Below are positions 40,251 to 49,311 of a DNA stretch of 64,000 bases, in pieces. Made by a program: the position numbers and the translations under genes. How positions within the stretch are numbered: position 1 is the stretch's first letter; the number at the start of each line of letters is the position of its first letter. Origin of the DNA: Streptomyces sp. Je 1-332. GTDB lineage: Bacteria > Actinomycetota > Actinomycetes > Streptomycetales > Streptomycetaceae. The notes beneath the pieces are model-generated. The model ran no database searches. It was not told the DNA's origin and was given only the letters and a program-made list of their open reading frames with translations. The DNA lies in contig NZ_CP160402.1 of the NCBI RefSeq assembly GCF_040730185.1, positions 6,944,001 through 7,008,000 of the forward strand, in the 5' to 3' direction.

Positions 40251-41927
40251 CGTCATGTCCGCGGTCAGGAAGCTGAATCCGTCGTCCGGCAGCGCGGTCG
40301 ACTTCACCTGGACCACGAGCAGGGCGATGTCCCCGGAGGGGTTCTTCACACAGATCTCACTGCCCGCCGCCACCGCGGCGAGCGGGAGGTCGCGGCTTTC
40401 GGCGCCCTTGAGGGCGAGACGGCATGAATCAAGGGTGGCACCCGGCTTGCTGTACAGCAGGGTGATCAGGCTCTTGTCGCTCTTCAGCGCGCACTGGCCC
40501 TGCCCGCAGACGAAGCGGATGTCGCCCTTGCGGTCCTTCCGGTCGACCGGCTCCCTGAGGCTCACGGAGTTCTTCTCGTCGAACCATTCCTGGGGATACG
40601 CGATGGGGCGGGGCGGGGTGGACGCGGTCGATGAGGACTTCGAGGAGGGACGCGAAGAGTCCGACGCCCCGTCGCTCTTCTCACCGGTCCCGGAGTCCGT
40701 ACCGGTGGCTGACCGCTCGCCGGCCCCGGATCCCGACGAGGATCCCGAACCGGACCCCGATGTGGTCCCCGACTCCGACCCCGAGGACCGTCCGGACGCA
40801 CCCGAACCGGCCTGCGAGGAAGTGTCCCGGAAGCGGAGGCCCGTCGCGTCCAGGACCGCCCACGTCAGGCCGAGCACCAGCAGCGCGCTCACCGTCATGA
40901 TGCCCACGATGAGCGCGTTGCGTCTTCGGCGGGCCCGCCGCCCGTCCGGACCCGCCGGCAGAGGCGGCCACTGCTGCGGCGGCGCGACCAAGGGCAGGGT
41001 GTGCACCGGGGTGGGGTGGGGCACCGGCGCGGGAACCGTGACCTCCGGACCCGCGACGTCCCGCCAGAGTGCCAACCCCGCGCCCGGGTCGGTCTCCCGG
41101 CCCAGATGCCGGCGGCACCACTCGATGATCTCCGCGGGGGTGGCGCGCTCCGCCGGATCGGCGGCCAGGCACCTGGCGAACAGCGGACGGAGCTGCGCGG
41201 GCAGCAGGGACAGGTCGGGCTCCGAGTGCACGATCCGGTACAGCACGCTCACCGAGGGGCCGTCCCCGTACAGCGGCTCACCCAGCACCGCGAACGCCGC
41301 TGTCTGGCCGAGCGCGAAGACGTCGGTGGCCGGGGTGACCTCGCCCGCGGACGCCTGCTCGGGAGCCATGAACTGAGGCGTGCCGACACTGGCGCCCGTG
41401 GCGGTGTACGCGGAAGTGGCGCCGGAGGTCAGGGAGATGCCGAAGTCGATCACGCGCGGCCCGTCGGCGGCCAGCAGCACGTTCGACGGCTTCAGGTCAC
41501 GGTGCACGATCCCGGCGGCGTGGATGGCCTGCAGTGCCTCGGCGACCCCCGCCATCAGCCACAGCACCGCGGGCACCGGCAGCGGTCCGCGGCGGGCGAC
41601 GGCCTCCGTGAGGGAGGGCCCCGGCACGTACACGGTGGCCAGCCAGGGCGGTACGCCGTCCGCGTCGGCGTCGATCAGCTCGGCCGTATAGGCGCCACGG
41701 ACGCGCCGGGCCGCCTTTATCTCCCGGCCGAACCGCCGCCGGAAAGCCGGGTCGTCGGCCAGCTCCGGCCGCACCACCTTGATCGCGACCGGCCTGCCGC
41801 CCTGGGTGTGCGACAGATAGACGCGGCCCATGCCTCCCGCGCCCAGCCGGGCCGCGAGACAGTAGCCCGCCACTACCGGCGGGTCCTGCGCCCGCAACGG
41901 CTGGAACACCTCAGACGCGTCGTTCAT
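40233..41927 (-). CDS. Transmembrane Ser/Thr protein kinase (PASTA-less, PknD-like layout)
   Basis: This is a 564-residue Hanks-type kinase. The kinase domain (about 20-275) has GAGGMGRVY (Gly loop), catalytic Lys50 in VAIKVV, HRD in IVHRDLKPSNVLL (142-144), DFG (161-163) and APE in FMAPE. A proline-rich juxtamembrane region precedes one transmembrane helix (about 337-359). A long Ser/Gly/Thr-rich linker follows, then a folded extracellular domain of about 120 residues with three Cys (VCGQGQC and LDSCRLAL). The HRD motif has the Arg of RD kinases, so activation-loop phosphorylation is expected. The start is ATG at 41927. The signal sensed outside the cell is unknown. Confidence 0.9.
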   Translation of the reverse strand: MNDASEVFQPLRAQDPPVVAGYCLAARLGAGGMGRVYLSHTQGGRPVAIKVVRPELADDPAFRRRFGREIKAARRVRGAYTAELIDADADGVPPWLATVYVPGPSLTEAVARRGPLPVPAVLWLMAGVAEALQAIHAAGIVHRDLKPSNVLLAADGPRVIDFGISLTSGATSAYTATGASVGTPQFMAPEQASAGEVTPATDVFALGQTAAFAVLGEPLYGDGPSVSVLYRIVHSEPDLSLLPAQLRPLFARCLAADPAERATPAEIIEWCRRHLGRETDPGAGLALWRDVAGPEVTVPAPVPHPTPVHTLPLVAPPQQWPPLPAGPDGRRARRRRNALIVGIMTVSALLVLGLTWAVLDATGLRFRDTSSQAGSGASGRSSGSESGTTSGSGSGSSSGSGAGERSATGTDSGTGEKSDGASDSSRPSSKSSSTASTPPRPIAYPQEWFDEKNSVSLREPVDRKDRKGDIRFVCGQGQCALKSDKSLITLLYSKPGATLDSCRLALKGAESRDLPLAAVAAGSEICVKNPSGDIALLVVQVKSTALPDDGFSFLTADMTVWRAR

Positions 41928-42016
41928 CGCCCCTCGCCCCCCTGCTTTCCCCTGAACCCCTGAACACCCCTGATCCCCCTGATCAGAGCAGCAGCCTAAA
42001 GGGTCCGGGGTGGCCC

Positions 42017-43129
42017 CTACTCCTCGGCGAGGACCCGCTGTGCCACCGCGAACGCCGAATTGGCGGCGGGCACACCGCAGTAGACGGCTGTCTGGAGCAG
42101 CACCGCGCCGATCTCCTCGGGCGTGAGCCCATTGCGGCGGGCCGCCCGCACATGCATGGCGAGCTCGTCGTAGTGCCCGTGCGCGACCAGAGCGGTCATG
42201 GTGATCATGCTGCGTTCGCGGTGCGCGAGGGTGGGGTCGGTCCAGATCTCGCCCCAGGTGTAGCGGGCGATGAAGTCCTGGAAGCGGGCCGTGAAGGGCG
42301 TGGTGTTCGCCTGCGCGCGGTCCACGTGCGCGTCCCCGAGGACGGCCCGGCGCACGGCCGCCCCGCTCGCCGGCGCCCCCGTCAAGTGCGTGCGCAACGC
42401 GGCGGTCACGGCCTCCGGGCGCTCGGCCGGCGCCAGATGCGACGCGCCCGCCAGCTCCGTCAGGGAGGCGCCCTGCACCGCGTCGGCGATCTCGCGGGCG
42501 TGGGCGGGCGGCGTCGCCGGATCCTCGCGGCCCGCGACGACGAGCGTGGGAGCGGTGATCGTCGCCAGCGACTCCCTGATGTCGTACGAGGCCAGCGCGT
42601 CGCAGCACGCGGCGTACGCGTCGGGGTCGGTGGTCCGGAGGTCGTCCACCAGGCGGGGGACCGTGAAGCCGGGGGTGAACCAGCGCTCCGGCGCGCTCTC
42701 CGCGAGGCCGGCGAGACCTTCGCGGCGAACGAGTGCAGCCCGCTCCTCCCAGCGCGCACTGCCGCCGAAGTGCGCCGAGGAGCAGATCACGGCGAGGCTC
42801 GCCACCCGCTCCGGGTGGTGCGCGGCCAGATGCAGGCCGACGGCGCCGCCGAGGGAGACGCCCGCGTACGCGAAGCGGTCGATGCCGAGGGAGTCGGCGA
42901 GCGCGATGACGAGGGCGGCCAGGTCGGCGACGGTCGCTCCCGGAGCGATCAGCTCGGCGGGGGATCTGCCGTGACCGGGCAGGTCCCAGCGTATGACCCG
43001 GTGGGTGGTGGCGAGTTCGGGCGCCACGGCGTCCCACAGGGCGGTGGAGGTGCCGACGGAGGAGCCGAGGAGAAGCGGGGGAGCGGTCGGGGCGCCCTCG
43101 GTGGTGTGGTGCGGCAGCTTGCTGGTCAT
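42017..43129 (-). CDS. pcaL: PcaL: fused 3-oxoadipate enol-lactonase / 4-carboxymuconolactone decarboxylase
   Basis: This 370-residue fusion protein catalyses two successive steps of the protocatechuate pathway. Residues ~1-255 form an alpha/beta hydrolase (PcaD) with nucleophile motif YAGVSLGGAVG and the catalytic His in GASHLAP. Residues ~265-370 form carboxymuconolactone decarboxylase (PcaC) with MITMTALVAHGHYDELAMHV and Glu/Cys motifs GLTPEEIGAVLLQTAVYCGVPAAN. This fusion is known from Rhodococcus and Streptomyces. The ATG overlaps the pcaB stop (ATGA). It is the last gene of pcaIJFHGBL. Confidence 0.92.
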   Translation of the reverse strand: MTSKLPHHTTEGAPTAPPLLLGSSVGTSTALWDAVAPELATTHRVIRWDLPGHGRSPAELIAPGATVADLAALVIALADSLGIDRFAYAGVSLGGAVGLHLAAHHPERVASLAVICSSAHFGGSARWEERAALVRREGLAGLAESAPERWFTPGFTVPRLVDDLRTTDPDAYAACCDALASYDIRESLATITAPTLVVAGREDPATPPAHAREIADAVQGASLTELAGASHLAPAERPEAVTAALRTHLTGAPASGAAVRRAVLGDAHVDRAQANTTPFTARFQDFIARYTWGEIWTDPTLAHRERSMITMTALVAHGHYDELAMHVRAARRNGLTPEEIGAVLLQTAVYCGVPAANSAFAVAQRVLAEE

Positions 43130-44628
43130 CGTCGCTCCAGGGCTCGGTCCGTGAGGGCTCCGGCGGAGCCGGTGTAACGGGCGGGGTCGGTGAGTTCGGT
43201 GAGGTCCACGGTCTCCAGGCCGGGTTCTTCGGCGAGGACCTCCGCCAGGGTCCTGCCCTCGTCGCGGGTGCGGCGGGCCGCCGACGTGAGGAGCTCCTTC
43301 GCGCGGGCCCGGCCCAGGAGAGGCGTCAGCTCGGCGGTGAGGCGTTCGGAGATGATCAACCCGTGGGTGAGGCCGAGGTGTTCGCGCATCGCCTCCGGGT
43401 GCACCCGGAGGTTCTCGGTGAGCTCCGCCGCGTGGTGGCTCGCGCCGCCGACCGTGCGCAGGAGGTCCCGCAGGGGCTCCCACTCCGCGTGCCAGGCGCC
43501 TGCCGGGCGTTCGTCCTCGGCGGCCATCGACGCGTGGAGCGTCGCTGCCAGGGCGGGGGCACGGCGGGCGGCGGCTGCGACGAGCGTGGAGTGCACGGGA
43601 TTCGCCTTGTGGGGCATGGCGGATGAACCCCCGCCCGCACCCTCGGTGACTTCGGCGAGCTCCGTGCGGCTGAGGGTGAGGATGTCCACGGCCACCTTGC
43701 CCAGGGCTCCGGCGGTGAAGGCGAGGACTCCGGCGAGGTCGGCCACCGGGGTGCGGAGGGTGTGCCAGGGGAGGGTGGGTTCGGCCAGCCGCAGCTCCCG
43801 GGCGAAGACGGCGACGAGCGTCTCCGCGAGGCTGCTGCTGTTTGTCGGGGGAGTGGCGGCCGGGCACCCTTCGGCCGAGGGCGAGTTGGGCAGGGGAGTC
43901 TCGGACGGGGTGGCCGACGCGTGGTCGGGGGCCGCGCCCCCCGTAGAGGCCCCCGCAGAAGCTCCAGCCGAGCCCGCCCACGTCCCGCCCTCTCCGTCCG
44001 CGTACGCCTCGAAGGCCGCCAACGTGCCCGCCGCGCCGCCCAGTTGAGCCGGAAGCGTGTCGCGCACCGACCGCACCCTGTCGCGTGCGTCCAGGGTCAG
44101 TGACCGCCAGCCCGCGGCCTTGAGGCCGAACGTCGTGGGGACCGCGTGCTGCGTCAGAGTGCGGCCCGGCATCACCGTCTCCCGGTGTTCCGCCGCGAGA
44201 CGGGCCAGTGCCGCCTCCGTGCGGGTCAGGTCCGCCAGGATCAGGTCCAGCGTGCGCCGGGCGACCAGCATCATCGCCGTGTCCATGATGTCCTGGCTGG
44301 TCGCGCCGCGATGGACGTACGGCGCGGCCTCCGCGGGCACCGCCGCCGTCAGGTCCGCGACCAGCGGGATAACGGGGTTGCCGCCGGACCGCGCGCGAAG
44401 CGCGATGGCACGTGCGTCGAAGCGGTCGGCGCGAGCCGCCGCGCCGACGGCCGCCGCCGCGTCCGCTGGGGCCAGGCCCACCCGTGCCTGGGCCCGCGTC
44501 AGCGCCGCCTCCGCAGCCAGCAGCGCCTGCAGAAACGCCGTGTCGCCCGTCGCGGCCTCGGCCGGTGAGCCCGCTCGCCCGGGGGCGAGCAGGCCGATGT
44601 CGGGACAGCCGGAATCGTCAACACTCAC
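43126..44628 (-). CDS. pcaB: PcaB: 3-carboxy-cis,cis-muconate cycloisomerase
   Basis: This 500-residue enzyme of the fumarase/aspartase superfamily lactonises beta-carboxymuconate to gamma-carboxymuconolactone. The superfamily signature is GGGSSAMPHKANPVHSTL, and VHRGATSQDIMDTAMM and AQLGGAAGTLAAF are present. Length exceeds the usual ~450 because of a disordered-looking insert of about 50 residues (TWAGSAGASAGASTGGAAPD through TNSSS) between the second and third conserved regions. The insert is rich in Ala, Ser, Thr, Pro and Gly. The GTG start overlaps the pcaG stop (GTGA). The catalytic signature is intact, so it is probably active. Confidence 0.9.
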   Translation of the reverse strand: MSVDDSGCPDIGLLAPGRAGSPAEAATGDTAFLQALLAAEAALTRAQARVGLAPADAAAAVGAAARADRFDARAIALRARSGGNPVIPLVADLTAAVPAEAAPYVHRGATSQDIMDTAMMLVARRTLDLILADLTRTEAALARLAAEHRETVMPGRTLTQHAVPTTFGLKAAGWRSLTLDARDRVRSVRDTLPAQLGGAAGTLAAFEAYADGEGGTWAGSAGASAGASTGGAAPDHASATPSETPLPNSPSAEGCPAATPPTNSSSLAETLVAVFARELRLAEPTLPWHTLRTPVADLAGVLAFTAGALGKVAVDILTLSRTELAEVTEGAGGGSSAMPHKANPVHSTLVAAAARRAPALAATLHASMAAEDERPAGAWHAEWEPLRDLLRTVGGASHHAAELTENLRVHPEAMREHLGLTHGLIISERLTAELTPLLGRARAKELLTSAARRTRDEGRTLAEVLAEEPGLETVDLTELTDPARYTGSAGALTDRALERR

Positions 44629-45179
44629 TGGAACTCCAGGAACACCGTTTCGCCCTCGCCCTGAAGGCGGATGTCGAAACGGTACGTGTGGCTCGCCTCC
44701 GGGCGGGCGACCAGCGTCGTACGCCGCGCCGGGTCGAGGGAGCCGAGGAGCGGGTCGCCCGGTTCGTCGACCAGGTAGGCCCGCGTGTACAGGTGGTGGA
44801 GCAGACCGCGCGCGAAGACCGCGACCGCGACGTACGAGACGCCGCCCGGCGGGAGCGTCCGGACGCTCCAGTGTCCGTCCGCGTCGGTCGGGACGCGGCC
44901 GAACCCGGTGAACGCGACGCCGTCGCGGCCGATGACCCCGCCCGTGACGGGGTCGTGCCGCAGCGACCCCGGCGCACCCGTGCGGGAGCCGTCGGGCGCG
45001 GGCTGCCAGGTCTCGATGAGCGCGTCGGGTACGGGGTTTCCCGCGCCGTCGTACACATACCCGTGCAGGGTGATCGTCTCCGGGTGGCCGGTCGGTGCGA
45101 CCTCGCCGCCCCGTGGGAAGGGCAACGCGTAGCCGTAGAAGGGGCCGACGGTCTGGGAGGGAGTCGGAGCGTACGACAT
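44625..45179 (-). CDS. pcaG: PcaG: protocatechuate 3,4-dioxygenase alpha subunit
   Basis: This 184-residue alpha subunit of the intradiol ring-cleaving dioxygenase starts MSYAPTPSQTVGPFYGYALP. It has the beta-sandwich motifs LHGYVYDGAGNPVPDALIETWQ and FTGFGRVPTD. Like other PcaG proteins it lacks the full iron-ligand set, which is in PcaH. Its stop overlaps the pcaB GTG, and its ATG overlaps the pcaH stop (TGATG), consistent with stoichiometric expression of the two subunits. Confidence 0.92.
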   Translation of the reverse strand: MSYAPTPSQTVGPFYGYALPFPRGGEVAPTGHPETITLHGYVYDGAGNPVPDALIETWQPAPDGSRTGAPGSLRHDPVTGGVIGRDGVAFTGFGRVPTDADGHWSVRTLPPGGVSYVAVAVFARGLLHHLYTRAYLVDEPGDPLLGSLDPARRTTLVARPEASHTYRFDIRLQGEGETVFLEFQ

Positions 45180-45949
45180 CAGTGGTGGTCGCCTTCCTCG
45201 AAGAGCGTCGCGGCGGGGCCGTCGAGCACGATGTCCCAGCGGTAGCCGAGCGACCACTCGGGGGCGGAGAGATCGTGGTCGTAGGCGCAGACCAGGCGCT
45301 TTCGCGCCGACTCGTCGGTGACCGAGCGCAGGACCGGGTCGTACGCGAACAGCGGGTCGCCCGGGAAGTACATCTGCGTCACCAGGCGTTGCGTGAAGGC
45401 CGTACCGAAGACCGAGAAGTGGATGTGCGCGGGGCGCCACGCGTTGACGTGGTTGCGCCACGGGTAGGCGCCCGGCTTGATGGTCGTGAAGGAGTACGTT
45501 CCTTCGCCGTCGGTCAGGCAGCGGCCGAAGCCCGTGAAGTTCGGGTCGAGGGGCGCCGGGTGCTGGTCCAGCTGGTGGGCGTACCTGCCGGAGGCGTTGG
45601 CCTGCCACAGCTCGACCAACTGGCCGCGCACGGGTCGCCCTTCGCGGTCCAGGACGCGGCCGGACACGGTGATCCGCTCGCCGAGCGGCTCGCCCAGGTG
45701 CTGGCGCGTCAGGTCACGGTCGAGCGCCGTGATGTCGGTGACGCCGAACGCGGGGCCGCTCAGTTCCACCGCCTCCGGGTCGCGCAGCGGGATCAGCGGC
45801 TGCTTGGGATGGCGGAAGTGGCTGCTGCGGTACGGGGGATAGTCGCGCGGCGGGTGATCGGCGGGCGCCGCCGCGGCCTGCGCCTTGGCGACCTCCGTGT
45901 CCATCTCCTGCTGGCTCAGCCCGTCGGGCAGAGGTTGGGTGAGGGGCAT
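45179..45949 (-). CDS. pcaH: PcaH: protocatechuate 3,4-dioxygenase beta subunit
   Basis: This 256-residue iron-binding beta subunit cleaves protocatechuate between the two hydroxyl-bearing carbons. Signature segments are GQLVELWQANASGRYAHQ, with the first Tyr ligand, and GAYPWRNHVNAWRPAHIHFS, with Tyr and two His ligands. The start at 45949 (MPLTQPLPDGLSQ) is the first sensible ATG; the open frame extends further upstream but without family similarity. It follows pcaF by 44 bp and overlaps pcaG. Confidence 0.92.
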   Translation of the reverse strand: MPLTQPLPDGLSQQEMDTEVAKAQAAAAPADHPPRDYPPYRSSHFRHPKQPLIPLRDPEAVELSGPAFGVTDITALDRDLTRQHLGEPLGERITVSGRVLDREGRPVRGQLVELWQANASGRYAHQLDQHPAPLDPNFTGFGRCLTDGEGTYSFTTIKPGAYPWRNHVNAWRPAHIHFSVFGTAFTQRLVTQMYFPGDPLFAYDPVLRSVTDESARKRLVCAYDHDLSAPEWSLGYRWDIVLDGPAATLFEEGDHH

Positions 45950-45993
45950 GTCTCTCGGCTCCGTGAGGACGGCGTGCTCGGAAAGGGGGAGGG

Positions 45994-47202
45994 TCAGCGT
46001 TCGAGGACCAGGGCCAGGCCCTGACCGACGCCGATGCAGAGGGTGGCGACGCCCGTACCCGAGCCGCGTCGGGCGAGCTGGTGGGCGACGGTCCCGGCGA
46101 GCCGCGCTCCGGACGCGCCGAGTGGATGGCCGAGCGCGATGGCGCCGCCCTGCGGGTTGAGGACGTCGGGGTCGAGGTCGGGCCATTCGGCCGCGCACCC
46201 CAACACCTGTGCCGCGAAGGCCTCGTTCAGCTCAAGCGTGCTCAGGTCACCGAAGGACCGGCCCGCCTTGGCGAGGGCGCGGTTGACGGCCTCGACCGGC
46301 GCGAGGCCGAAGTAGTGCGGCTCGGTCGCGGAGACGGCGGAGGCCGAGACGCGGGCCAGCGGCTCGCGGCCCGTCGCCGCCAGGCCCTCCTCGTCGACCA
46401 GGAGCAGCGCGGCCGCGCCGTCATTGAGCGGCGACGCGTTGCCGGGCGTGACCGTGCCTCCCGTGGTGCGGAAGGACGGCTTGAGCTTGGCCATCGCCTC
46501 CAGGGACGCGTCGGCGCGTACGCACTCGTCGCGCTCGAAGAGGACGGGCTCACCCTTGCGCCGGGGGACGGCGACCGGCGCGATCTCCGCGTCGAAGAGA
46601 CCGTTCCGCTGTGCGGCGTAGGCCTTCTGATGGCTGGTCAGGGCGTACGCGTCCTGCTGTTCGCGTGTGATCCCGTGCTTGTCCGCGACGAGTTCGGCGC
46701 TCTCGCCCAGCGGGACCGTCCACTGCGGCTCCATCCTCGGGTTGACCATGCGCCAGCCCAGAGTGGTGGAGTACAGCTCGGTGTGTCCGGCGGGGAACGG
46801 GCTCTCGCTCTTCGGCAGCACGTAGGGGGCGCGGGTCATCGACTCGACTCCGCCGGCCAGGGCGATGGAGACGTCGCCGAGCGCGATGGCCCGCGCGGCC
46901 TGGATGACGGCTTCGAGCCCGGAGGCGCAGAGCCGGTTGACGGTCACGCCCGGCACCGTCACGGGCAGACCCGCGAGCAGGGCGGCCATGCGGCCGACGT
47001 TGCGGTTCTCCTCGCCCGCGCCGTTCGCGTTGCCGAAGTAGACGTCGCCGATCCGGGCCGGGTCCAAGTCCGGGGTACGGGACAGGAGTTCGCGGATGGC
47101 GTGGGCGCCGAGGTCGTCCGGGCGGACGCCCGACAGCGCGCCGTTGTACTTGCCGACGGGGGTGCGTACGGCGTCGACGATGTAGACGTCACGCAGGGTC
47201 AT
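45994..47202 (-). CDS. pcaF: PcaF: beta-ketoadipyl-CoA thiolase
   Basis: This 402-residue thiolase cleaves 3-oxoadipyl-CoA to acetyl-CoA and succinyl-CoA. The nucleophile is Cys92 in [36 protein letters not shown] and the final Cys in [15 protein letters not shown] are intact. Features of the PcaF subgroup include [23 protein letters not shown]. The ATG overlaps the pcaJ stop (ATGA). It is distinct from the steroid thiolase at 26064-27221, whose nucleophile motif is RQCGSSQQA. Confidence 0.93.
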   Translation of the reverse strand: MTLRDVYIVDAVRTPVGKYNGALSGVRPDDLGAHAIRELLSRTPDLDPARIGDVYFGNANGAGEENRNVGRMAALLAGLPVTVPGVTVNRLCASGLEAVIQAARAIALGDVSIALAGGVESMTRAPYVLPKSESPFPAGHTELYSTTLGWRMVNPRMEPQWTVPLGESAELVADKHGITREQQDAYALTSHQKAYAAQRNGLFDAEIAPVAVPRRKGEPVLFERDECVRADASLEAMAKLKPSFRTTGGTVTPGNASPLNDGAAALLLVDEEGLAATGREPLARVSASAVSATEPHYFGLAPVEAVNRALAKAGRSFGDLSTLELNEAFAAQVLGCAAEWPDLDPDVLNPQGGAIALGHPLGASGARLAGTVAHQLARRGSGTGVATLCIGVGQGLALVLER

Positions 47203-47870
47203 GACGGGGTTCCTTCGGAGATCTCGGCGGAGAAGGCTTCGGGCACGCGGACCCTGGCCGCTGTCTTGGCGGTGATCTCCCCGGGAGTGACGCCTGGCGC
47301 CAACTCGACGAGTTCCAGGCCGGTTTCGGTGACGTCCAGGACGCCGAGATCCGTGATGATCCGGTTCACGCAGCCCTTGCCGGTCAGCGGCAGCGCGCAC
47401 TCGTCGAGGATCTTGGGTGAGCCGTCCTTGGCGGTGTGCGTCATCGCCACGATCACCGTGCGCGCACCGTGCACCAGGTCCATCGCCCCGCCGATCCCGG
47501 TGATCATCTTGCCGGGGATCGCCCAGTTGGCCAGGTCGCCGCGCTCGGACACCTGCATGGCGCCGAGGACCGCGACATCGATGTGACCGCCGCGGATCAT
47601 CCCGAAGGAGAGCGCGGAGTCGAAGTACGAGGCGCCGGGGCGGACGGTGACCGTCTCCTTGCCCGCGTTGATCAGATCCGGGTCCACCTCGGCGTCCGTG
47701 GGGTAACGGCCCACGCCGAGGATGCCGTTCTCGGACTCCAGGACCACCTCGACGCCCTCGGGGAGGTAGTTGGGGATGAGGGTGGGCAGGCCGATGCCCA
47801 GGTTCACGTACTGGCCGTCGCGCAGTTCGCGTGCGGCGCGTGCGGCCATCTGCTCGCGGGTCCAGGCCAT
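47199..47870 (-). CDS. pcaJ: PcaJ: 3-oxoadipate CoA-transferase subunit B
   Basis: This 223-residue beta subunit of succinyl-CoA:3-oxoadipate CoA-transferase carries the catalytic glutamate in the motif SENGILGVG (context [16 protein letters not shown]). The N-terminus is [20 protein letters not shown], and [14 protein letters not shown] follows. The ATG overlaps the pcaI stop (TGATG). With PcaI it activates 3-oxoadipate for thiolysis by PcaF. Confidence 0.93.
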   Translation of the reverse strand: MAWTREQMAARAARELRDGQYVNLGIGLPTLIPNYLPEGVEVVLESENGILGVGRYPTDAEVDPDLINAGKETVTVRPGASYFDSALSFGMIRGGHIDVAVLGAMQVSERGDLANWAIPGKMITGIGGAMDLVHGARTVIVAMTHTAKDGSPKILDECALPLTGKGCVNRIITDLGVLDVTETGLELVELAPGVTPGEITAKTAARVRVPEAFSAEISEGTPS

Positions 47871-48664
47871 CAGTCGCTCACCGTTCCTTGCACGTCGGGC
47901 TGATCCTCGGGCGCGGAGACCGTGCGCCTCTCGATCTGCTTGTCGGTGGCCTGCTCGGCTGTGAGCTCGACGACCCGCTGGACGTAGATCCCCGGCAGAT
48001 GCACCGCGTCGGGGTCGATCTCGCCCGGCTCGACCAGCTGCTCGACCTCGGCGATCGTGACCTGTCCGGCCATCGCGGCCAGGGGGTTGAAGTTGCGGGT
48101 GGACTTGTTGAACACGAGGTTCCCGTGCCGGTCGCCCTTGGCGGCCCGTACCAGCGCGAAGTCGGTCCTGATGCCGCGCTCCAGGACGTACTCCTGCCCG
48201 TCGAACTCCCGCACCTCCTTGGCCGGCGAGGCGAGCGCCACCCCGCCCGAGCCGTCGTAGCGCCAGGGCAGCCCGCCGTCGGCGACCTGCGTGCCCACTC
48301 CGGCAGGTGTGTAGAACGCGGGTATCCCGCACCCTCCCGCACGCAGCCGCTCCGCGAGCGTCCCCTGCGGGATCATCTCCACCTCCAGCTCGCCGCCCAG
48401 GTACTGGCGCGCGAACTCCTTGTTGGCGCCGATGTACGAACCGGTCACCCGCGCGATCCGGCCCGCCGAGAGCAGTACGGCAAGGCCCGACTCCATCGCC
48501 CCGCAGTTGTTGGACACCACCCGCAGGCCCGACACCCCGGCCTCGTACAGTGCCCCGATCAGCACGCCGGGCACACCGCTCAGCCCGAACCCGCCCACCG
48601 CCAGGGACGAACCGTCCCCCACGTCGGCCACCGCGTCGGCGGCCGAGGCCACCACCTTGTCCAT
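47870..48664 (-). CDS. pcaI: PcaI: 3-oxoadipate CoA-transferase subunit A
   Basis: This 264-residue alpha subunit of the CoA-transferase has the class I signature [31 protein letters not shown] and [15 protein letters not shown]. It is the first gene of pcaIJFHGBL, divergent from pcaV across 178 bp that contain two PcaV-like operator palindromes. This gene order is the one known for Streptomyces coelicolor. Confidence 0.93.
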   Translation of the reverse strand: MDKVVASAADAVADVGDGSSLAVGGFGLSGVPGVLIGALYEAGVSGLRVVSNNCGAMESGLAVLLSAGRIARVTGSYIGANKEFARQYLGGELEVEMIPQGTLAERLRAGGCGIPAFYTPAGVGTQVADGGLPWRYDGSGGVALASPAKEVREFDGQEYVLERGIRTDFALVRAAKGDRHGNLVFNKSTRNFNPLAAMAGQVTIAEVEQLVEPGEIDPDAVHLPGIYVQRVVELTAEQATDKQIERRTVSAPEDQPDVQGTVSD

Positions 48665-48707
48665 CCGTCGAGCCCCATCTCTTCCAGGCCTTCGATGCCC
48701 TGCTCAT

Positions 48708-48725
48708 TAATCAGGGCACTGACTA
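48708..48725. promoter_or_regulatory. Candidate PcaV operator 1
   Basis: TAATCAGGGCACTGACTA is an 18-bp palindrome matching its reverse complement at 14 of 18 positions, with the core TCAGnGCnCTGA. It lies 44 bases from the pcaI start, in the expected promoter region. Confidence 0.7.
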
Positions 48726-48786
48726 TTTCTACGAGGTGGAACGTACGCTGCCACTCGTTACCTGGGCCGTCAAGAGCGAGTAGTGT

Positions 48787-48798
48787 TCAGTGCACCTA
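48787..48798. promoter_or_regulatory. Candidate PcaV operator 2
   Basis: TCAGTGCACCTA shares the TCAGTGCAC core of operator 1 and lies just downstream of TAGTGT (48781-48786), a possible -10 box for pcaV. Its right half is degenerate. Confidence 0.5.
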
Positions 48799-48842
48799 CA
48801 GAAATCGCAGGCCCGAACAGGCTCAAGGCAGTGGAGGAACTC

Positions 48843-49310
48843 ATGGCCGCGGTGGACCTGACCACCCACCCCGGGCACCTGGCCCGGCGGCTGCAGCAGG
48901 CGCACTACCTGCTGTGGAACACGATGGTCTCCGAGGAGATCACCTCGCCGCAGTTCGCCGTCCTGAACGCGCTCGTCGCCGAGCCCGGACTCGACCAGCG
49001 CACCGTCGGCGAGCGGGTCGGCCTCGACCGGTCGACCATCGCGGAGGTCATCAGCCGCCTGATGCGCCGCGAACTCCTCGACAAGGTCCGTGACCCGCAG
49101 GACGGCCGCCGGTATCTGCTGCACCTCACCGACGAGGGCCGGCGCACGCACCGCAAGCTGACCGTGCGTACGGCCCGGATGAACCAGGTCTTCCTCGGCC
49201 CGCTCTCCCCGGCCGAGCAGACCGTGTTCTTCGACCTCATCCAGCGGGTCTCGGACGCGGCAGAGGGCCTGCGCCATCCCGCTGAGGCCGTCGCCGCCCC
49301 CCGGGCCTGA
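48843..49310 (+). CDS. pcaV: PcaV: MarR-family regulator of the pca operon
   Basis: This 155-residue MarR-type winged-helix repressor has its wing region around DQRTVGERVGLDRSTIAEVISRLMRRELLDKVRDPQDGRRYLL. PcaV of Streptomyces coelicolor binds protocatechuate through Arg15. With the start at 48843 (MAAVDLTTHPGHLARR) an Arg falls exactly at position 15, and GGAGG lies six bases upstream. An upstream GTG at 48783 is therefore unlikely to be the start. It is divergent from pcaI and is expected to repress the operon until protocatechuate is present. Confidence 0.93.
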   Translation: MAAVDLTTHPGHLARRLQQAHYLLWNTMVSEEITSPQFAVLNALVAEPGLDQRTVGERVGLDRSTIAEVISRLMRRELLDKVRDPQDGRRYLLHLTDEGRRTHRKLTVRTARMNQVFLGPLSPAEQTVFFDLIQRVSDAAEGLRHPAEAVAAPRA

Positions 49311-49311
49311 G

